The notes under the pieces: model-generated
Database searches by the model: none
The model's input: the letters and a program-made list of their open reading frames with translations, nothing else
Told to the model about the DNA's origin: nothing
Program-made: the position numbers and the translations under genes
NCBI GenBank assembly: GCA_003157015.1
Contig: PMIJ01000025.1
Span: 1-64,000 of the forward strand
DNA length: 64,000 nucleotides
Direction: 5' to 3'
Origin: Bacteroidales bacterium
GTDB taxonomy: Bacteria > Bacteroidota > Bacteroidia > Bacteroidales > VadinHA17
Part shown: in pieces, positions 24,235 through 33,103 of the stretch
Layout of the letters: each line of letters opens with the position of its first letter
Position numbering within the stretch: the stretch's first letter is position 1

Positions 24235-26991
24235 TTATTTAGATCTTTCTTTAACATTATATACCAATTCCTGATATCCAATTTTGCCATCCTCAGAAAT
24301 AGCTTCCACTACCACCTCCATCTCACCAGTTATATCAGCATTATAAAAAGTCGCGGAAGCTTTGCCGAAGCTATCAACTGTTACTTTAGGTTCCCAATGA
24401 ATAAGTGCACGCATGTCTGGTTTATACCAATCACTGGCTGTAAGGTTCTCGTACTTTGGAGCATAAAATTCACGAGGTGCTGAAAATACCGGAACGGATG
24501 CCTGTGTTAAGCCTTTAGGTATAATAGCTCCGTATATTCCATTTCCACTATAGGTATATATAGCAATTACATCTCCATAATTACCACCATCTAAAGGACT
24601 GCCTATTGGCAAAAATTCCTTGTAAAGTTGATAGAAATTTTTTGCATTCTTAATAATTTCAAAACTACTTACTTCACTGGGAGGAATATAAGGAATGAAA
24701 TCGTAGTCTAAAAAGTTAACTGGAACACCATCAACTACTACCAAAGTCTCCACCCCTCTTCTTACTTGCGCAATGAGCCTACCGTTATTAAATCTATGAA
24801 TTGTAATCTCAGGGAATTTGGAATAAAGAACACTATACAATCCATAAGACCATTTTTCTTCTTTTTCTTGTATGGATTTACCGCTAATTACCAGATTTGG
24901 TTTGCCATACTCTTCCATTACTTTCTTCCTAATTGGAGTCATTCTATAAGCTTCTACAACTACTTCCCCCAGTTGAATATCCCCCGAAGACAATTTATAA
25001 GTGTCATCCAATTTTTTACGTTCAATGTCTTTTTCAATAAGTCTGTGCACAACACTATCGACCTTTCCTATTGAAAGTGTTTGATTAAAAGCAATGGCAG
25101 GAGATTCTTTTTTATCCAGTACAATGATGTAATTCTTATTTTTACCGATTTTATTAGCGCTTTGAATTAATATATTAAGATTTTGTCCATATTCATCATT
25201 TATATTGAAGTTAAATCTGCCTAAACTATCAGTTGATTGGGTTTGAACAGATTTGTAGTGACCAAATGTCATCAAAGTTAATTCTGCACTTTTCTCTTTC
25301 TGAAAAAATATTCCACCAACCGAACCTGATACAGTAAGTTTTGTCTCAGGATGAAAACGGATCTTATCTACAGGTTTTTTATAAAGGTACTTTCGCCAGC
25401 CTTGAGTTAGTAACAAGGCATCCAGATCGTTATAACTATTATTATCTTCATTAAAATAAAATCCGGGGTTTTCTATCTCGCCTTTTAAATCAGAACTTAA
25501 AAGAAAATATGATAATATATTCCCACGCATTCTCTGAATCTGCCCCATTTGTTCTTTGTTCAATACCAGTAATGATAAATTGGCGTTTACCGGTTGCCCA
25601 TCACTATTTGTAGCCTTAATATTAAGTCTTGTCAATTCTCGCTGAGCGTATATATCCTTTTCAGGAGAAATAGCAATATTTATTCTGCTTTCCGGTTTTT
25701 CATTAAAATACAGCCTTTCTGCTACAGGCTGCCTCAGATTATCCATCATCGTAAAAGCAATGATACCTTCAGGAAGGCTGTCAGCACATAAAGCAGATCT
25801 CAGAACGCCTTCCTGCAGTTTGCCTTTAATTTCGTAGTAAACAAGTCCCCGGCAGGATGTCCGGATATAAATACTATCATTTATTAAATAGTTTGAAGAA
25901 GCCGTAAAGAGTATTTCATTCCCTTTCTTAACAACCGACAATATATTTCCCCTGGAAGCAACCTCCGGCAGCGGATAAATATATGCTATCTTTTCATCTG
26001 ATTGTGAGTTTAATCTGGCACTATAAGTGGTATTTTTGTCCACATTGGTCAGGATAAAACTCCCCATGCCTGCCTGGTTGCTTTTAAACACCGCAACAAC
26101 TTCCTCGTTTCCGTTTATTATATCTCCTTCAATAATTTTGCCTTTACCATTATAGTCTACAGCTTTAAAGCCTACCTTTCCCGGTAATCCATTAACCAAT
26201 TCTCCGCTTTCAGGGAAAAATTGCAGATCAGGACGATCCTCATTCAATGCTATAGTTTTTGTATAGGTTAAAAGGTTTTTAGTCCGCATCTGCAATGTAA
26301 CAAACTGACTTTTATCCGGGATGGGATAATCGATCATGTATTTATTATCATCATTTTTTCTGACGGACAGGCTGTCTTTCATATCGTTAATCGTGATGAA
26401 AAGAGTAAGCTCTTTTTTGTGAAGGCTGTCTATTGCCAAAGGGTCAAAGTATGCAATAAGCTGTCGTCCATTATTCTGTTTTTCCACCAGTTTAATATTA
26501 TTTATAGGATCTGCTTTCACTTTTACAGAAGGAGCGAAAACCTGAATGTATTCTTTAAAAAAGAAATCTGTGCCGAAATTTTTATTCCATTCGGTATAAG
26601 CTCTGATCATATAGAGGCCCTCAGAATAACTTTGATTCAGATCAAAAAATCCCTCTCCGATACCATTCTCCAGTTTTATTAACTTCTTTTCAATCATATT
26701 CTCATCCGGACCTATCAACTCCACATACAATACTCCGCTTAATTTAGTGAGACTATGGTCGCTGGCGTTGGTAACAATTGATTTAAACCATATGGTCTTA
26801 TCTGTTGTATAAACCTTACCATCCAGTTGTAGGTAAATTTTTTCAGGTTCAGGGCCATAAGCATATATATGATTGTCTTGTGACCGAGTAGGTGAGTTCA
26901 AAATTAAACATAACGATATTGTGGAGATAGAAATTCTAATAAGTTGCTTAAAGAGAGCATAATCCTCGAAAGAATAATTAAAGTATCCCAT
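24235..26991 (-). CDS. Large secreted MG2/TonB-plug surface protein
   Basis: A 918-aa exported protein of a common Bacteroidota type. A hydrophobic signal-like segment lies at about 17-35, so the true start may be internal. Next is a macroglobulin MG2-like domain (EKIYLQLDGKVYTTDKTIWFKS), several beta-sandwich repeats, a carboxypeptidase-regulatory-like domain (about 535-640), a TonB-plug-like domain (about 690-800, ETLVVVDGVPVNF) and a final alpha-2-macroglobulin-like strand (WEPKVTVDSFGKASATFYNADITGEM). No TonB beta-barrel follows. It is thought to act at the cell surface, perhaps in protein binding; role unknown. It sits on the island between the array and the small mobile-element genes. 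Confidence 0.75.
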   Translation of the reverse strand: MGYFNYSFEDYALFKQLIRISISTISLCLILNSPTRSQDNHIYAYGPEPEKIYLQLDGKVYTTDKTIWFKSIVTNASDHSLTKLSGVLYVELIGPDENMIEKKLIKLENGIGEGFFDLNQSYSEGLYMIRAYTEWNKNFGTDFFFKEYIQVFAPSVKVKADPINNIKLVEKQNNGRQLIAYFDPLAIDSLHKKELTLFITINDMKDSLSVRKNDDNKYMIDYPIPDKSQFVTLQMRTKNLLTYTKTIALNEDRPDLQFFPESGELVNGLPGKVGFKAVDYNGKGKIIEGDIINGNEEVVAVFKSNQAGMGSFILTNVDKNTTYSARLNSQSDEKIAYIYPLPEVASRGNILSVVKKGNEILFTASSNYLINDSIYIRTSCRGLVYYEIKGKLQEGVLRSALCADSLPEGIIAFTMMDNLRQPVAERLYFNEKPESRINIAISPEKDIYAQRELTRLNIKATNSDGQPVNANLSLLVLNKEQMGQIQRMRGNILSYFLLSSDLKGEIENPGFYFNEDNNSYNDLDALLLTQGWRKYLYKKPVDKIRFHPETKLTVSGSVGGIFFQKEKSAELTLMTFGHYKSVQTQSTDSLGRFNFNINDEYGQNLNILIQSANKIGKNKNYIIVLDKKESPAIAFNQTLSIGKVDSVVHRLIEKDIERKKLDDTYKLSSGDIQLGEVVVEAYRMTPIRKKVMEEYGKPNLVISGKSIQEKEEKWSYGLYSVLYSKFPEITIHRFNNGRLIAQVRRGVETLVVVDGVPVNFLDYDFIPYIPPSEVSSFEIIKNAKNFYQLYKEFLPIGSPLDGGNYGDVIAIYTYSGNGIYGAIIPKGLTQASVPVFSAPREFYAPKYENLTASDWYKPDMRALIHWEPKVTVDSFGKASATFYNADITGEMEVVVEAISEDGKIGYQELVYNVKERSK

Positions 26992-27440
26992 ATAATATAA
27001 AATTAATCAGGTTTAACTTTAAAGCTTTGGAATTTGGTTAAGCTTTTGTTGATTTATGACCAACATCTTAATTCCGGCAAATTTTATGCCAATAAAATAT
27101 AATGAATTTCTAGAAAATTATCTCTGAAAACGGCCTTATTTCAATAATCATACCACTTATTTTTACTGTCTGAGAACTAATTGTTTAAGTGAATAAATCA
27201 AAATAATAGTATTAATATTTGTCTAATATCAGGACAGTAAATGTCCATAACTTAGGCATAATATGAAATTTAAGTACATAAAATGAATGACAGAACAGGT
27301 TGCAGATATTTGGTTATTTAGAGAGTAGTTTTATCGTTTGCTGTTAATCGGAATGTATGGGTAACTTTCATCTATTTTCATTTCCAATTCATATAAATTT
27401 AAACAAAAAATAGATTGCATATCCCGGATTGCACAAAATT
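26992..27440. other. Intergenic region upstream of the MG2/plug gene
   Basis: About 450 AT-rich bases. I see no gene and no clear repeat. Confidence 0.4.
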
Positions 27441-27444
27441 TAAT

Positions 27445-27480
27445 AAAAACCCCGGCGGATTATCTATATTCTACCGGGGA
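27445..27480 (-). terminator. Terminator after the 34-codon gene
   Basis: CCCCGG ... CCGGGG stem (27474-27479 with 27450-27455), followed on the minus strand by TTTTTATT. It ends the transcript of the small ORF at 27500-27604. Confidence 0.6.
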
Positions 27481-27499
27481 GAACCTTATAAGAGCATTA

Positions 27500-27604
27500 T
27501 CACAACATCTGATTAATATTGTCATCTTGATCGTTATCACCAAGGCTATCTAAGATGATCCAGGCAATAAGGATCAGAAAAAATATTATAAGTAAGGTTT
27601 TCAT
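27500..27604 (-). CDS. Small membrane protein (34 aa)
   Basis: A short frame from ATG 27604. It encodes a hydrophobic helix (residues about 4-19, LLIIFFLILIAWIILD) followed by an acidic tail (GDNDQDDN). The tail should face away from the membrane on one side. It is framed by two good intrinsic terminators, so it looks like an independent small gene rather than noise. Function unknown; similar single-helix, acidic-tail peptides include accessory membrane peptides and some toxins. Confidence 0.5.
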   Translation of the reverse strand: MKTLLIIFFLILIAWIILDSLGDNDQDDNINQML

Positions 27605-27643
27605 GTGACATTTTTTAAGAAGTGAAATAGAATTCAATGCATG

Positions 27644-27677
27644 TTAAAAAAATACTCCGGCAATCTACCGGAGTATT
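27644..27677 (-). terminator. Terminator after the zinc-ribbon gene
   Basis: Perfect 10-bp stem (AATACTCCGG/CCGGAGTATT, 7-base loop), then a run of seven T on the minus strand. It ends the transcript of the gene stopping at 27689. Confidence 0.85.
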
Positions 27678-27688
27678 ATAAAGTACAA

Positions 27689-27871
27689 TTACAAGCCTGG
27701 ATTAGCATCACTCAATGAATCTGAATCGTCAAATTCACAAAGCTGAATCAGACCCCAGCAGTCATCGCAAATGTTCACAGAGTTCGAATCGATGAATTCT
27801 CCACAGATCTGATCCATGGTTTCGTCATCCGGGACGAAGTCGTCGTTACAGATTCTACATTTTAGGTTCAT
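27689..27871 (-). CDS. Small acidic zinc-ribbon protein (60 aa)
   Basis: CRIC near the start and CDDC about 33 residues later give a four-cysteine zinc site. The rest is very acidic (DDETMD, EFDDSDSL). It overlaps the previous gene by 17 bases, so the three genes 28432-27689 form one operon. Role unknown; probably an accessory mobile-element protein. Confidence 0.65.
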   Translation of the reverse strand: MNLKCRICNDDFVPDDETMDQICGEFIDSNSVNICDDCWGLIQLCEFDDSDSLSDANPGL

Positions 27872-28118
27872 TAAGCTTGATTTTTAATTCACGATATTTC
27901 TCAAAATTTAGTTCAAGTTTGATGCAGCCGTCCAGCTTTGCCCGGTTCTTAGCATCTCTAATAGCAGCTCTGCGACTATTGTAATAAAAAGTCAAGAGCT
28001 CAGGATCAGCAAGTAGCTCACAGCTCAGATCATCCACAGATAAGCAGAGCTGAGCTATTCTCGTGTTACAGGAATAATTCCGGTACACGCCATACCAGTA
28101 TTTCACATTTCTTTTCAT
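27855..28118 (-). CDS. Hypothetical mobile-element protein (87 aa)
   Basis: ATG 28118 is preferred because it is 2 bases after the previous stop; the longer frame begins inside that gene. Basic, with YWYGVYRNYSCNTRIAQLCLS and SRRAAIRDAKNRAKLDG. No membrane segment or known motif. Probably co-translated with the DUF4120 gene and the zinc-ribbon gene. Function not known. Confidence 0.6.
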   Translation of the reverse strand: MKRNVKYWYGVYRNYSCNTRIAQLCLSVDDLSCELLADPELLTFYYNSRRAAIRDAKNRAKLDGCIKLELNFEKYRELKIKLNEPKM

Positions 28119-28120
28119 AA

Positions 28121-28432
28121 TCAGGAGTGTATTTCCCAACGTATTTCTTTACTGTCATCAATGGATACGGAAAATGATGGTGCAGAACCTGAACCATATC
28201 CATCATGCGGTCCATGAAATATGATACCACCATTTCCTAACTGTTTGTCGTATTTATCTATTCTTTGAAAATAGAATGAACGTGGTGCAAAATCATTACT
28301 AATTGACGATTCAGCATCAAAGTACCAGTCATTTTGTTTTATTCTATCAATACATTTTTGTAATGTATCATTACCAATCGACTTGGCATACTCAAGTTCT
28401 TTCTCAAGTATGCCGTCCGTTAAATCTTTCAT
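28121..28432 (-). CDS. DUF4120 family protein
   Basis: A 103-aa protein matching the DUF4120 pattern of Bacteroides mobile elements: YAKSIGNDTLQKCIDRI, DFAPRSFYFQR, GGIIFHGPHDGYGSG, PSFSVSID and final RWEIHS. It is first of a three-gene operon. The family has no described activity; it is usually carried by conjugative transposons and plasmids, supporting the mobile nature of this segment. Confidence 0.75.
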   Translation of the reverse strand: MKDLTDGILEKELEYAKSIGNDTLQKCIDRIKQNDWYFDAESSISNDFAPRSFYFQRIDKYDKQLGNGGIIFHGPHDGYGSGSAPSFSVSIDDSKEIRWEIHS

Positions 28433-28574
28433 CCGTTTAAATTTTAGATGTTGTTAATTATTTCATTAAAATCTTTCTGTACTTTTCAAGACTTTCATAA
28501 AATCCTGGATTAAACTTACCCTGACCAAGCTTATGAATTGATAATTAAAATCTTATGTTGAAATTATAATAATA

Positions 28575-28758
28575 GAGTGCGAACCGGTTTTGCGAATAGT
28601 TTCCGGAATTCCTCAAGTAAAAGCAGGCGGTATTTTGTGAATAAAGTCAAGGATAACTCTGTTACCGGAGGCACCGTCCTTTACTTTTTCACAAAATATT
28701 ATTTTATATAAAGCCTATGTTTGAGGATAATTCCGGAAACCGCAGGTTCGCAGTACTC
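28575..28758. repeat. Long imperfect inverted repeat 1
   Basis: GAGTGCGAACCGGTTTT and TTCCGGAATTCCTCAA (28575-28616) face TTGAGGATAATTCCGGAAA and GCAGGTTCGCAGTACTC (28721-28758). A second inner pair lies inside: TATTTTGTGAATAAAG-TCAAGGA with TCCTTTACTTTTTCACAAAATA. The whole can fold as one rod of about 180 bases. No ORF. It may be a structured RNA, a miniature element or a DNA-processing site. Confidence 0.65.
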
Positions 28759-28760
28759 AA

Positions 28761-28832
28761 GCGAGGTTGCGATTCAGTTGCATACCTTCGCTAGCAAATT
28801 CCGATATGCAGCTGAACGAGAGCAACCGAGCA
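28761..28832. repeat. Long imperfect inverted repeat 2
   Basis: GCGAGGTTGCGATTCAGTTGCATA (28761-28784) faces TATGCAGCTGAACGAGAGCAACCGAGC (28805-28831). It follows directly after inverted repeat 1 and is about 150 bases upstream of the iron-sulfur protein gene. After it comes a T-run (CCTTTTTACC), so on the plus strand it may act as a terminator. Confidence 0.6.
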
Positions 28833-28983
28833 CCTTTTTACCAAGAATAAAAATTAACGCTTTTTTAATTCTGATTTAATCCTTATTTAATAGTCATAGC
28901 TTAAAATTACTATAGGTTGTTTCAAGGGTAAGGGTCTCAGATTAATTTAAATTCTTTGAAGTATTTATCAAAAATTTTATGGA

Positions 28984-30093
28984 ATGAATGAAATGAAAGT
29001 TGGATGTCAATCAGATGTTTCTGAGGTACATGAAACAACCGCTGGTGAAACAGCAAATGGGGAACGTTTCTCGGGTAATCATATGTTCGTGATTTATCCA
29101 ATGTTAAAAGAACAGAAGGATGGAGCTGGTTCCATGATGGAAGAGGAAAATGATAAAAATACCCGTCTGGCTGAATGGATCCATAGGGCTAAACGTGGTT
29201 TCCGTCTCCACGAGCGCTCGCTTGCAGAGGGTGCTTGGACATTATTCAGGTTAACACAGCCAGGAGTTGGCGTAGGTTTGTTATCATGGACGCGCTTGAT
29301 TGTACGTACACCTGTTGAAATGGGAGTTGATCGTTACTCTGCTTCTTCCAAAGAGATGACAGACACGGTAAAGAATGCAGCAAGGCGCTACGGAGCAGGA
29401 GCCGTTGGAATTGCACCCATGAATCAAGCATATGTTAACTTGCAGGAAATGGGGAAACCAATATTTTTTGAAGATGTTGATGTACCTGAAGTCACAAATG
29501 AAAAATTCGTAATTCCCACCAAAATGAAATGGGTTGTGTCGATAGCAATACCGATGGACCTTGATTTATTGGAACAAGTTCCAAACGAGAATTCAGATGC
29601 TGCTGTGGCTCTTGGCTATATGAAAAGCGTGATAGTAGTATCTGCACTCGCTGAATTTATTCGCAGTCTTGGATATCAGGCAATCCCAAGTGTTAATGAT
29701 ACTGCCCAGAGTATTCCATTTGCACTTGATGCCGGCCTTGGTGAAATGGGTCGTACAAACAAGCTAATAACCCGTGATTATGGAGCCGGCGCTAGATTAT
29801 GCAAAGTTTTCACTGATATGCCTATGGAATATGATCAACCAATAAAGTTTGGTGTGACTGAACATTGCAAATCCTGCCATGCATGTGCGGATGCTTGCCC
29901 CACGCACGCTTTATCATTCGATGATGAACCCAGCTATAAAACCAAAGGTCCCTGGAGTAATCCAAACCATTTGGCTTGGTTTGAGGATTCTTTCAAATGT
30001 TTTCAGCAATGGCAGAAGGTTGGGAATGGTTGTGGAATCTGTTTGGCGGTATGTCCATACACAAAAACCCGCTGGCAAGGAATGCATTCATAA
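28984..30093 (+). CDS. Reductive-dehalogenase-like iron-sulfur protein
   Basis: A 369-aa protein. The C-terminus has two 4Fe-4S motifs: CKSCHACADACP, then FKCFQQW ... NGCGICLAVCPYTK, the spacing and wording of reductive dehalogenases and epoxyqueuosine-reductase relatives. Upstream, ARRYGAGAVGIAPMN and IPSVNDTAQSIPFALDAGLGEMGR fit the cobamide-binding nitroreductase-like core. Family members are 450-500 aa with Tat signals; this one is shorter and has no twin-Arg signal, so it is likely cytoplasmic. A respiratory RdhA or a maturation relative cannot be distinguished. It is alone on this strand, with no membrane anchor (RdhB) partner beside it. Confidence 0.72.
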   Translation: MNEMKVGCQSDVSEVHETTAGETANGERFSGNHMFVIYPMLKEQKDGAGSMMEEENDKNTRLAEWIHRAKRGFRLHERSLAEGAWTLFRLTQPGVGVGLLSWTRLIVRTPVEMGVDRYSASSKEMTDTVKNAARRYGAGAVGIAPMNQAYVNLQEMGKPIFFEDVDVPEVTNEKFVIPTKMKWVVSIAIPMDLDLLEQVPNENSDAAVALGYMKSVIVVSALAEFIRSLGYQAIPSVNDTAQSIPFALDAGLGEMGRTNKLITRDYGAGARLCKVFTDMPMEYDQPIKFGVTEHCKSCHACADACPTHALSFDDEPSYKTKGPWSNPNHLAWFEDSFKCFQQWQKVGNGCGICLAVCPYTKTRWQGMHS

Positions 30094-30154
30094 GTCAGTT
30101 TATTTTCTGTGTATTGAGATAGTAATTTCCAAATATAAGTTGACAATATAAAAT

Positions 30155-30183
30155 GCCACTCAACCAAAAATGAGTTGAGTGGC
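30155..30183 (+). terminator. Hairpin downstream of the iron-sulfur gene
   Basis: Perfect 10-bp stem GCCACTCAAC/GTTGAGTGGC with a 9-base loop. No T-run directly after it, but TTTTTTT occurs 15 bases later. Likely ends the 28984-30093 transcript. Confidence 0.5.
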
Positions 30184-30480
30184 GAATCCGGCGTTCGATT
30201 TTTTTGAATCTAATACCCAGAAATTAAGGATAAACTTGTCTGATTTTAATCCTGGGGATATCAATCAAATCCAAGATCGTTCTCAGCAATATCAGCGTTC
30301 AATCAGTGCCCTTCAAACCAACGACTGATAACTTGTATCCAGGCGATCTCAAACCGGCTCTGATGACTCGCTATAGGGCTTTAATCGTGCCCGGAATTTT
30401 GGCGATTTTGCAGCACATAAAACCCTTATAAACTTCTTCGCTTTTTCTTGGATTTTTTTTGTGCTTGGAAAGTACTTATC
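30184..30480. other. Intergenic spacer
   Basis: About 300 bases between the hairpin and the DUF6876 gene. I see no gene or repeat in it. Confidence 0.35.
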
Positions 30481-30852
30481 TCAGTACTCTGAAGGCAATA
30501 TTACTGTCCCATCTATTATCCAAATTTTAATAGAACTTAAGGCGAAATCTGAATATTTTATTGATTCAGAAATTAAAGGTTTCGTCCCGGTATCACTCCG
30601 GCATGAAAGGTTCCACGTCAGGTCCTTCTGGCTTTGATTTAACTCCCAGACTTGAAATTTTACGTCTCTGAGGGCTTTATGAGATTGATAAATTAATAAA
30701 CTGTCCAACAGCCAAAATGCGTTCAAGGAATCTCTGACATACTTTATTCCTTCACTCATAAGCAGAGGACTCTTCCCAGGGTATAAATGTTTATAAATCA
30801 TCGAAGACCCATGGAACTGTTTTAATTTTATTGTTATAGTTCTTACACTCAT
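30481..30852 (-). CDS. DUF6876 family protein
   Basis: A 123-aa protein. The pattern is that of DUF6876: HGSSMIYKHLYP, EGIKYVRDSLNAFWLLDSLLIYQ, FQVWEL, and the closing YSDFALSSIKIWIIDGTVILPSEY. The family is frequent on Bacteroidota plasmids and conjugative elements and has no known function. No membrane segment is convincing. It follows a 106-aa gene on the same strand but a terminator separates them. Confidence 0.75.
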   Translation of the reverse strand: MSVRTITIKLKQFHGSSMIYKHLYPGKSPLLMSEGIKYVRDSLNAFWLLDSLLIYQSHKALRDVKFQVWELNQSQKDLTWNLSCRSDTGTKPLISESIKYSDFALSSIKIWIIDGTVILPSEY

Positions 30853-30879
30853 TATTAAATAGGTTAATGATTAATAATA

Positions 30880-30910
30880 AAAAAGGGCTGGATCTTTCGA
30901 ACCAACCCTC
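30880..30910 (-). terminator. Terminator after the 106-aa gene
   Basis: Minus strand AGGGTTGG (30910-30903), loop, CCAGCCCT (30892-30885), then TTTTT. One U-G pair. It stops the transcript of the gene ending at 30931. Confidence 0.8.
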
Positions 30911-30930
30911 GTAAGTGTTGAAATAAAGAA

Positions 30931-31251
30931 TTAAACATTCGCTTTGTCACCGGCAGCATTTGAATATTCGTAAGTGTGCGTGATCTTCAATTTCCGGGTG
31001 CTATTAGGTACCGGGACGAGATATTCAGGACAATCTACCTTCACAATCTCTCCAGGAATGCTTGATCCAATTAATTTTTTGGCTTCATTCTGGTTAAGTG
31101 TTGTAGGAATTTCAATGGTCTTTGAACGAAGATAGAATTTGCCAGTTGCCTGCGACTTCTGAATTTCTACGTTCCCTTGAAGTACAACAATGTTGTATTC
31201 TTCTTTTGTCTTCGAGTTTACCCTCGTTTTTGCATCAATTACTTTAAGCAT
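30931..31251 (-). CDS. Hypothetical mobile-element protein (106 aa)
   Basis: Not recognised. The residue pattern (TKEEYNIVVLQGNVEIQKSQATGKFYLRSKTIEIPTT) suggests a small beta-barrel or OB-like protein; an ssDNA- or nucleic-acid-binding role is possible but unproven. No signal or membrane segment. It has its own terminator downstream. Similar small genes accompany DUF6876 on Bacteroidota elements. Confidence 0.6.
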   Translation of the reverse strand: MLKVIDAKTRVNSKTKEEYNIVVLQGNVEIQKSQATGKFYLRSKTIEIPTTLNQNEAKKLIGSSIPGEIVKVDCPEYLVPVPNSTRKLKITHTYEYSNAAGDKANV

Positions 31252-32023
31252 CTTTTTACTTTTTAAATGTTAATTTTTAAATAATTATGCATGCAGAATA
31301 TCCTGTAACGTTAATTGGTCAACAGAATCTCTGAATGCTATCCAAATTCTAAAGACTAGGACGATTTCGGTTTTGAAGAAAAGAGCTTCTTTCCAAAATA
31401 AAAAAAAGGTGCACACCCCCGTGCCGTCTTGATTTCCGCAAAAATGGTCTCCCTTTTAACATCTTGGCGGGAGGGTTTTTATATTGGGCAATGAGTCATG
31501 ACAGCACACCAAAAAATTTCAAAAAAAATTTTTTTCGAAATTTGTCATTTATTCGTTCTAGCTTTTCTTTAGTGTAAATGAGTAAATGAAGGATCGTCCA
31601 CAATAAAAATTAGAGAAGTCAAAAGGGGAAAATACGAGTGTGTACTTAGTATTAGCTGATTTATTAAATTTGAAAATACTCCTGAAAAAGGGGTCTTAAT
31701 TCTACATGCTTAGTTTTACTTATTCATAACAATCTTGAATTTATACTTGGATTAAGAGTAATTGATGTTTTCATTGAATCTTGTTATTCCCTGGTCATTA
31801 AAAAGGAAACCGCCAAAAGTGTTCCGGATTTTTAGTTAATAAGAGTATATTAACAGAAAATGAAATACAGATTTGGCGGCGTTTCATTTTAACTTACTGC
31901 AGCAATCGACTATTCAAATTTCAATTCTATCCCTTTGGATAGTTAAGGCTCGCAATCTGCATCCTTTTTTCCTTTATATAAATTCTTATATATACTAAAA
32001 ACATGTACGGAAAGCGAGCTTTT
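31252..32023. other. Long spacer inside the island (about 770 bp)
   Basis: No gene seen. It has a GC-richer piece at 31410-31500 (GGTGCACACCCCCGTGCCG, then CTCCC...GGGAG and a T-run) and a far-spaced inverted pair, CCGCCAAA (31810-31817) and TTTGGCGG (31873-31880). It could hold an origin or transfer site, but I see no relaxase beside it. Confidence 0.4.
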
Positions 32024-33103
32024 TTATGATTGCCAGTATTTTTGTACAATGGTCCTGCCGAAACCCGTTTGTGCAATTACTTCTTTTTGCTTCAGAGGAT
32101 ATGATTTACCTGCCTGGACAAGAAATCTTTTTTCTTCAGCGCTATACTCCTTTATGGAACGTTTCATATTATTCATTATTTTCTGTGCATTATCAATTTC
32201 AGTCTTATATGTTTGATTATGAATATTGCAGAATAACTGCAGAAGTATTAGTAGATTGGATTTTCGAAGCTTTGAAATTCTATACCTGAACGCTTCGTCT
32301 TTGGTTCTACAATCTTTGATAGGCATAGGATCATACAGGAGAAAATAACATAGATTCATTGGTATGGACTTTTCAGCACTGGTTTTATAAATCTCAGCAC
32401 GGTATTGATTCCGAAGCTCCCGAATCTTATCGATGCAATCATAAAGCGTTAATGTTTCATCCGATAAATTTATGTTTCCGGATTTCATCGCTTTTAATCT
32501 TTTTTCTTCCGGTGATTCCTCTAAACCATATTCTATAACTTCTCCGGCCATGTTATACATTTCTCGTGGTGCATTCTTTTTTAATTTTGGAACTGAGAGT
32601 TCCTTTTCTTTTCTGTAATAGTATTCCAGGTCATCAGATATACGATTCAGTATTGAATAGTTAACCAGGTGACCGCCTTTTGCTGTCCATACGCATCCTA
32701 TCTTAAATACTCTGTTCTCGTTAAGTTGAGAGATCAGATAATTGACCAATTCATCCAAAAATGCCTGTTCAAACAATAAATCAGTCTCGGAAATATCTAA
32801 AGCCCTTATCTGGTTTTCGTTTGCAGAATGATGTTTTAGTATGTAAGAAATTGCATCAGCACGATTATTATTAATGATCTTAGATACATTTCTTTGCTTA
32901 TCCGGTTCCTGGTTAAAATTCCATTCGGTAAGGCGGTTCTGATCAAGAATCAATTGTCCGATATAATCATCTTTCTCTTCTGAAAAGAGAAACTTTTCAT
33001 TTTTGATCTTTAACATTGCATTATCTTCCAATTCAGTCTTTATGCCTTTTGGACCAGAAAAGAAAATATGTTTATGCTGCTGGTTTTGAAATGTTGCTTG
33101 CAT
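32024..33103 (-). CDS. Hypothetical island protein with C-terminal HTH-like end (359 aa)
   Basis: Not recognised. It is a large, mostly helical, soluble protein. Residues about 1-100 and 110-300 look like two helical regions. The last 25 residues (SYPLKQKEVIAQTGFGRTIVQKYW) resemble a helix-turn-helix, so DNA binding is possible. The first start overlaps the 77-aa gene by 32 bases; internal ATG 33016 is an alternative. Its place near attR and size fit an island maintenance or replication protein, but no catalytic motif is seen. Confidence 0.6.
   Translation of the reverse strand: MQATFQNQQHKHIFFSGPKGIKTELEDNAMLKIKNEKFLFSEEKDDYIGQLILDQNRLTEWNFNQEPDKQRNVSKIINNNRADAISYILKHHSANENQIRALDISETDLLFEQAFLDELVNYLISQLNENRVFKIGCVWTAKGGHLVNYSILNRISDDLEYYYRKEKELSVPKLKKNAPREMYNMAGEVIEYGLEESPEEKRLKAMKSGNINLSDETLTLYDCIDKIRELRNQYRAEIYKTSAEKSIPMNLCYFLLYDPMPIKDCRTKDEAFRYRISKLRKSNLLILLQLFCNIHNQTYKTEIDNAQKIMNNMKRSIKEYSAEEKRFLVQAGKSYPLKQKEVIAQTGFGRTIVQKYWQS

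Noticed and set aside
24178-24483. A 101-codon plus-strand frame
   Set aside because: It mostly overlaps the antisense of the 918-aa gene and shows no family; treated as a shadow.
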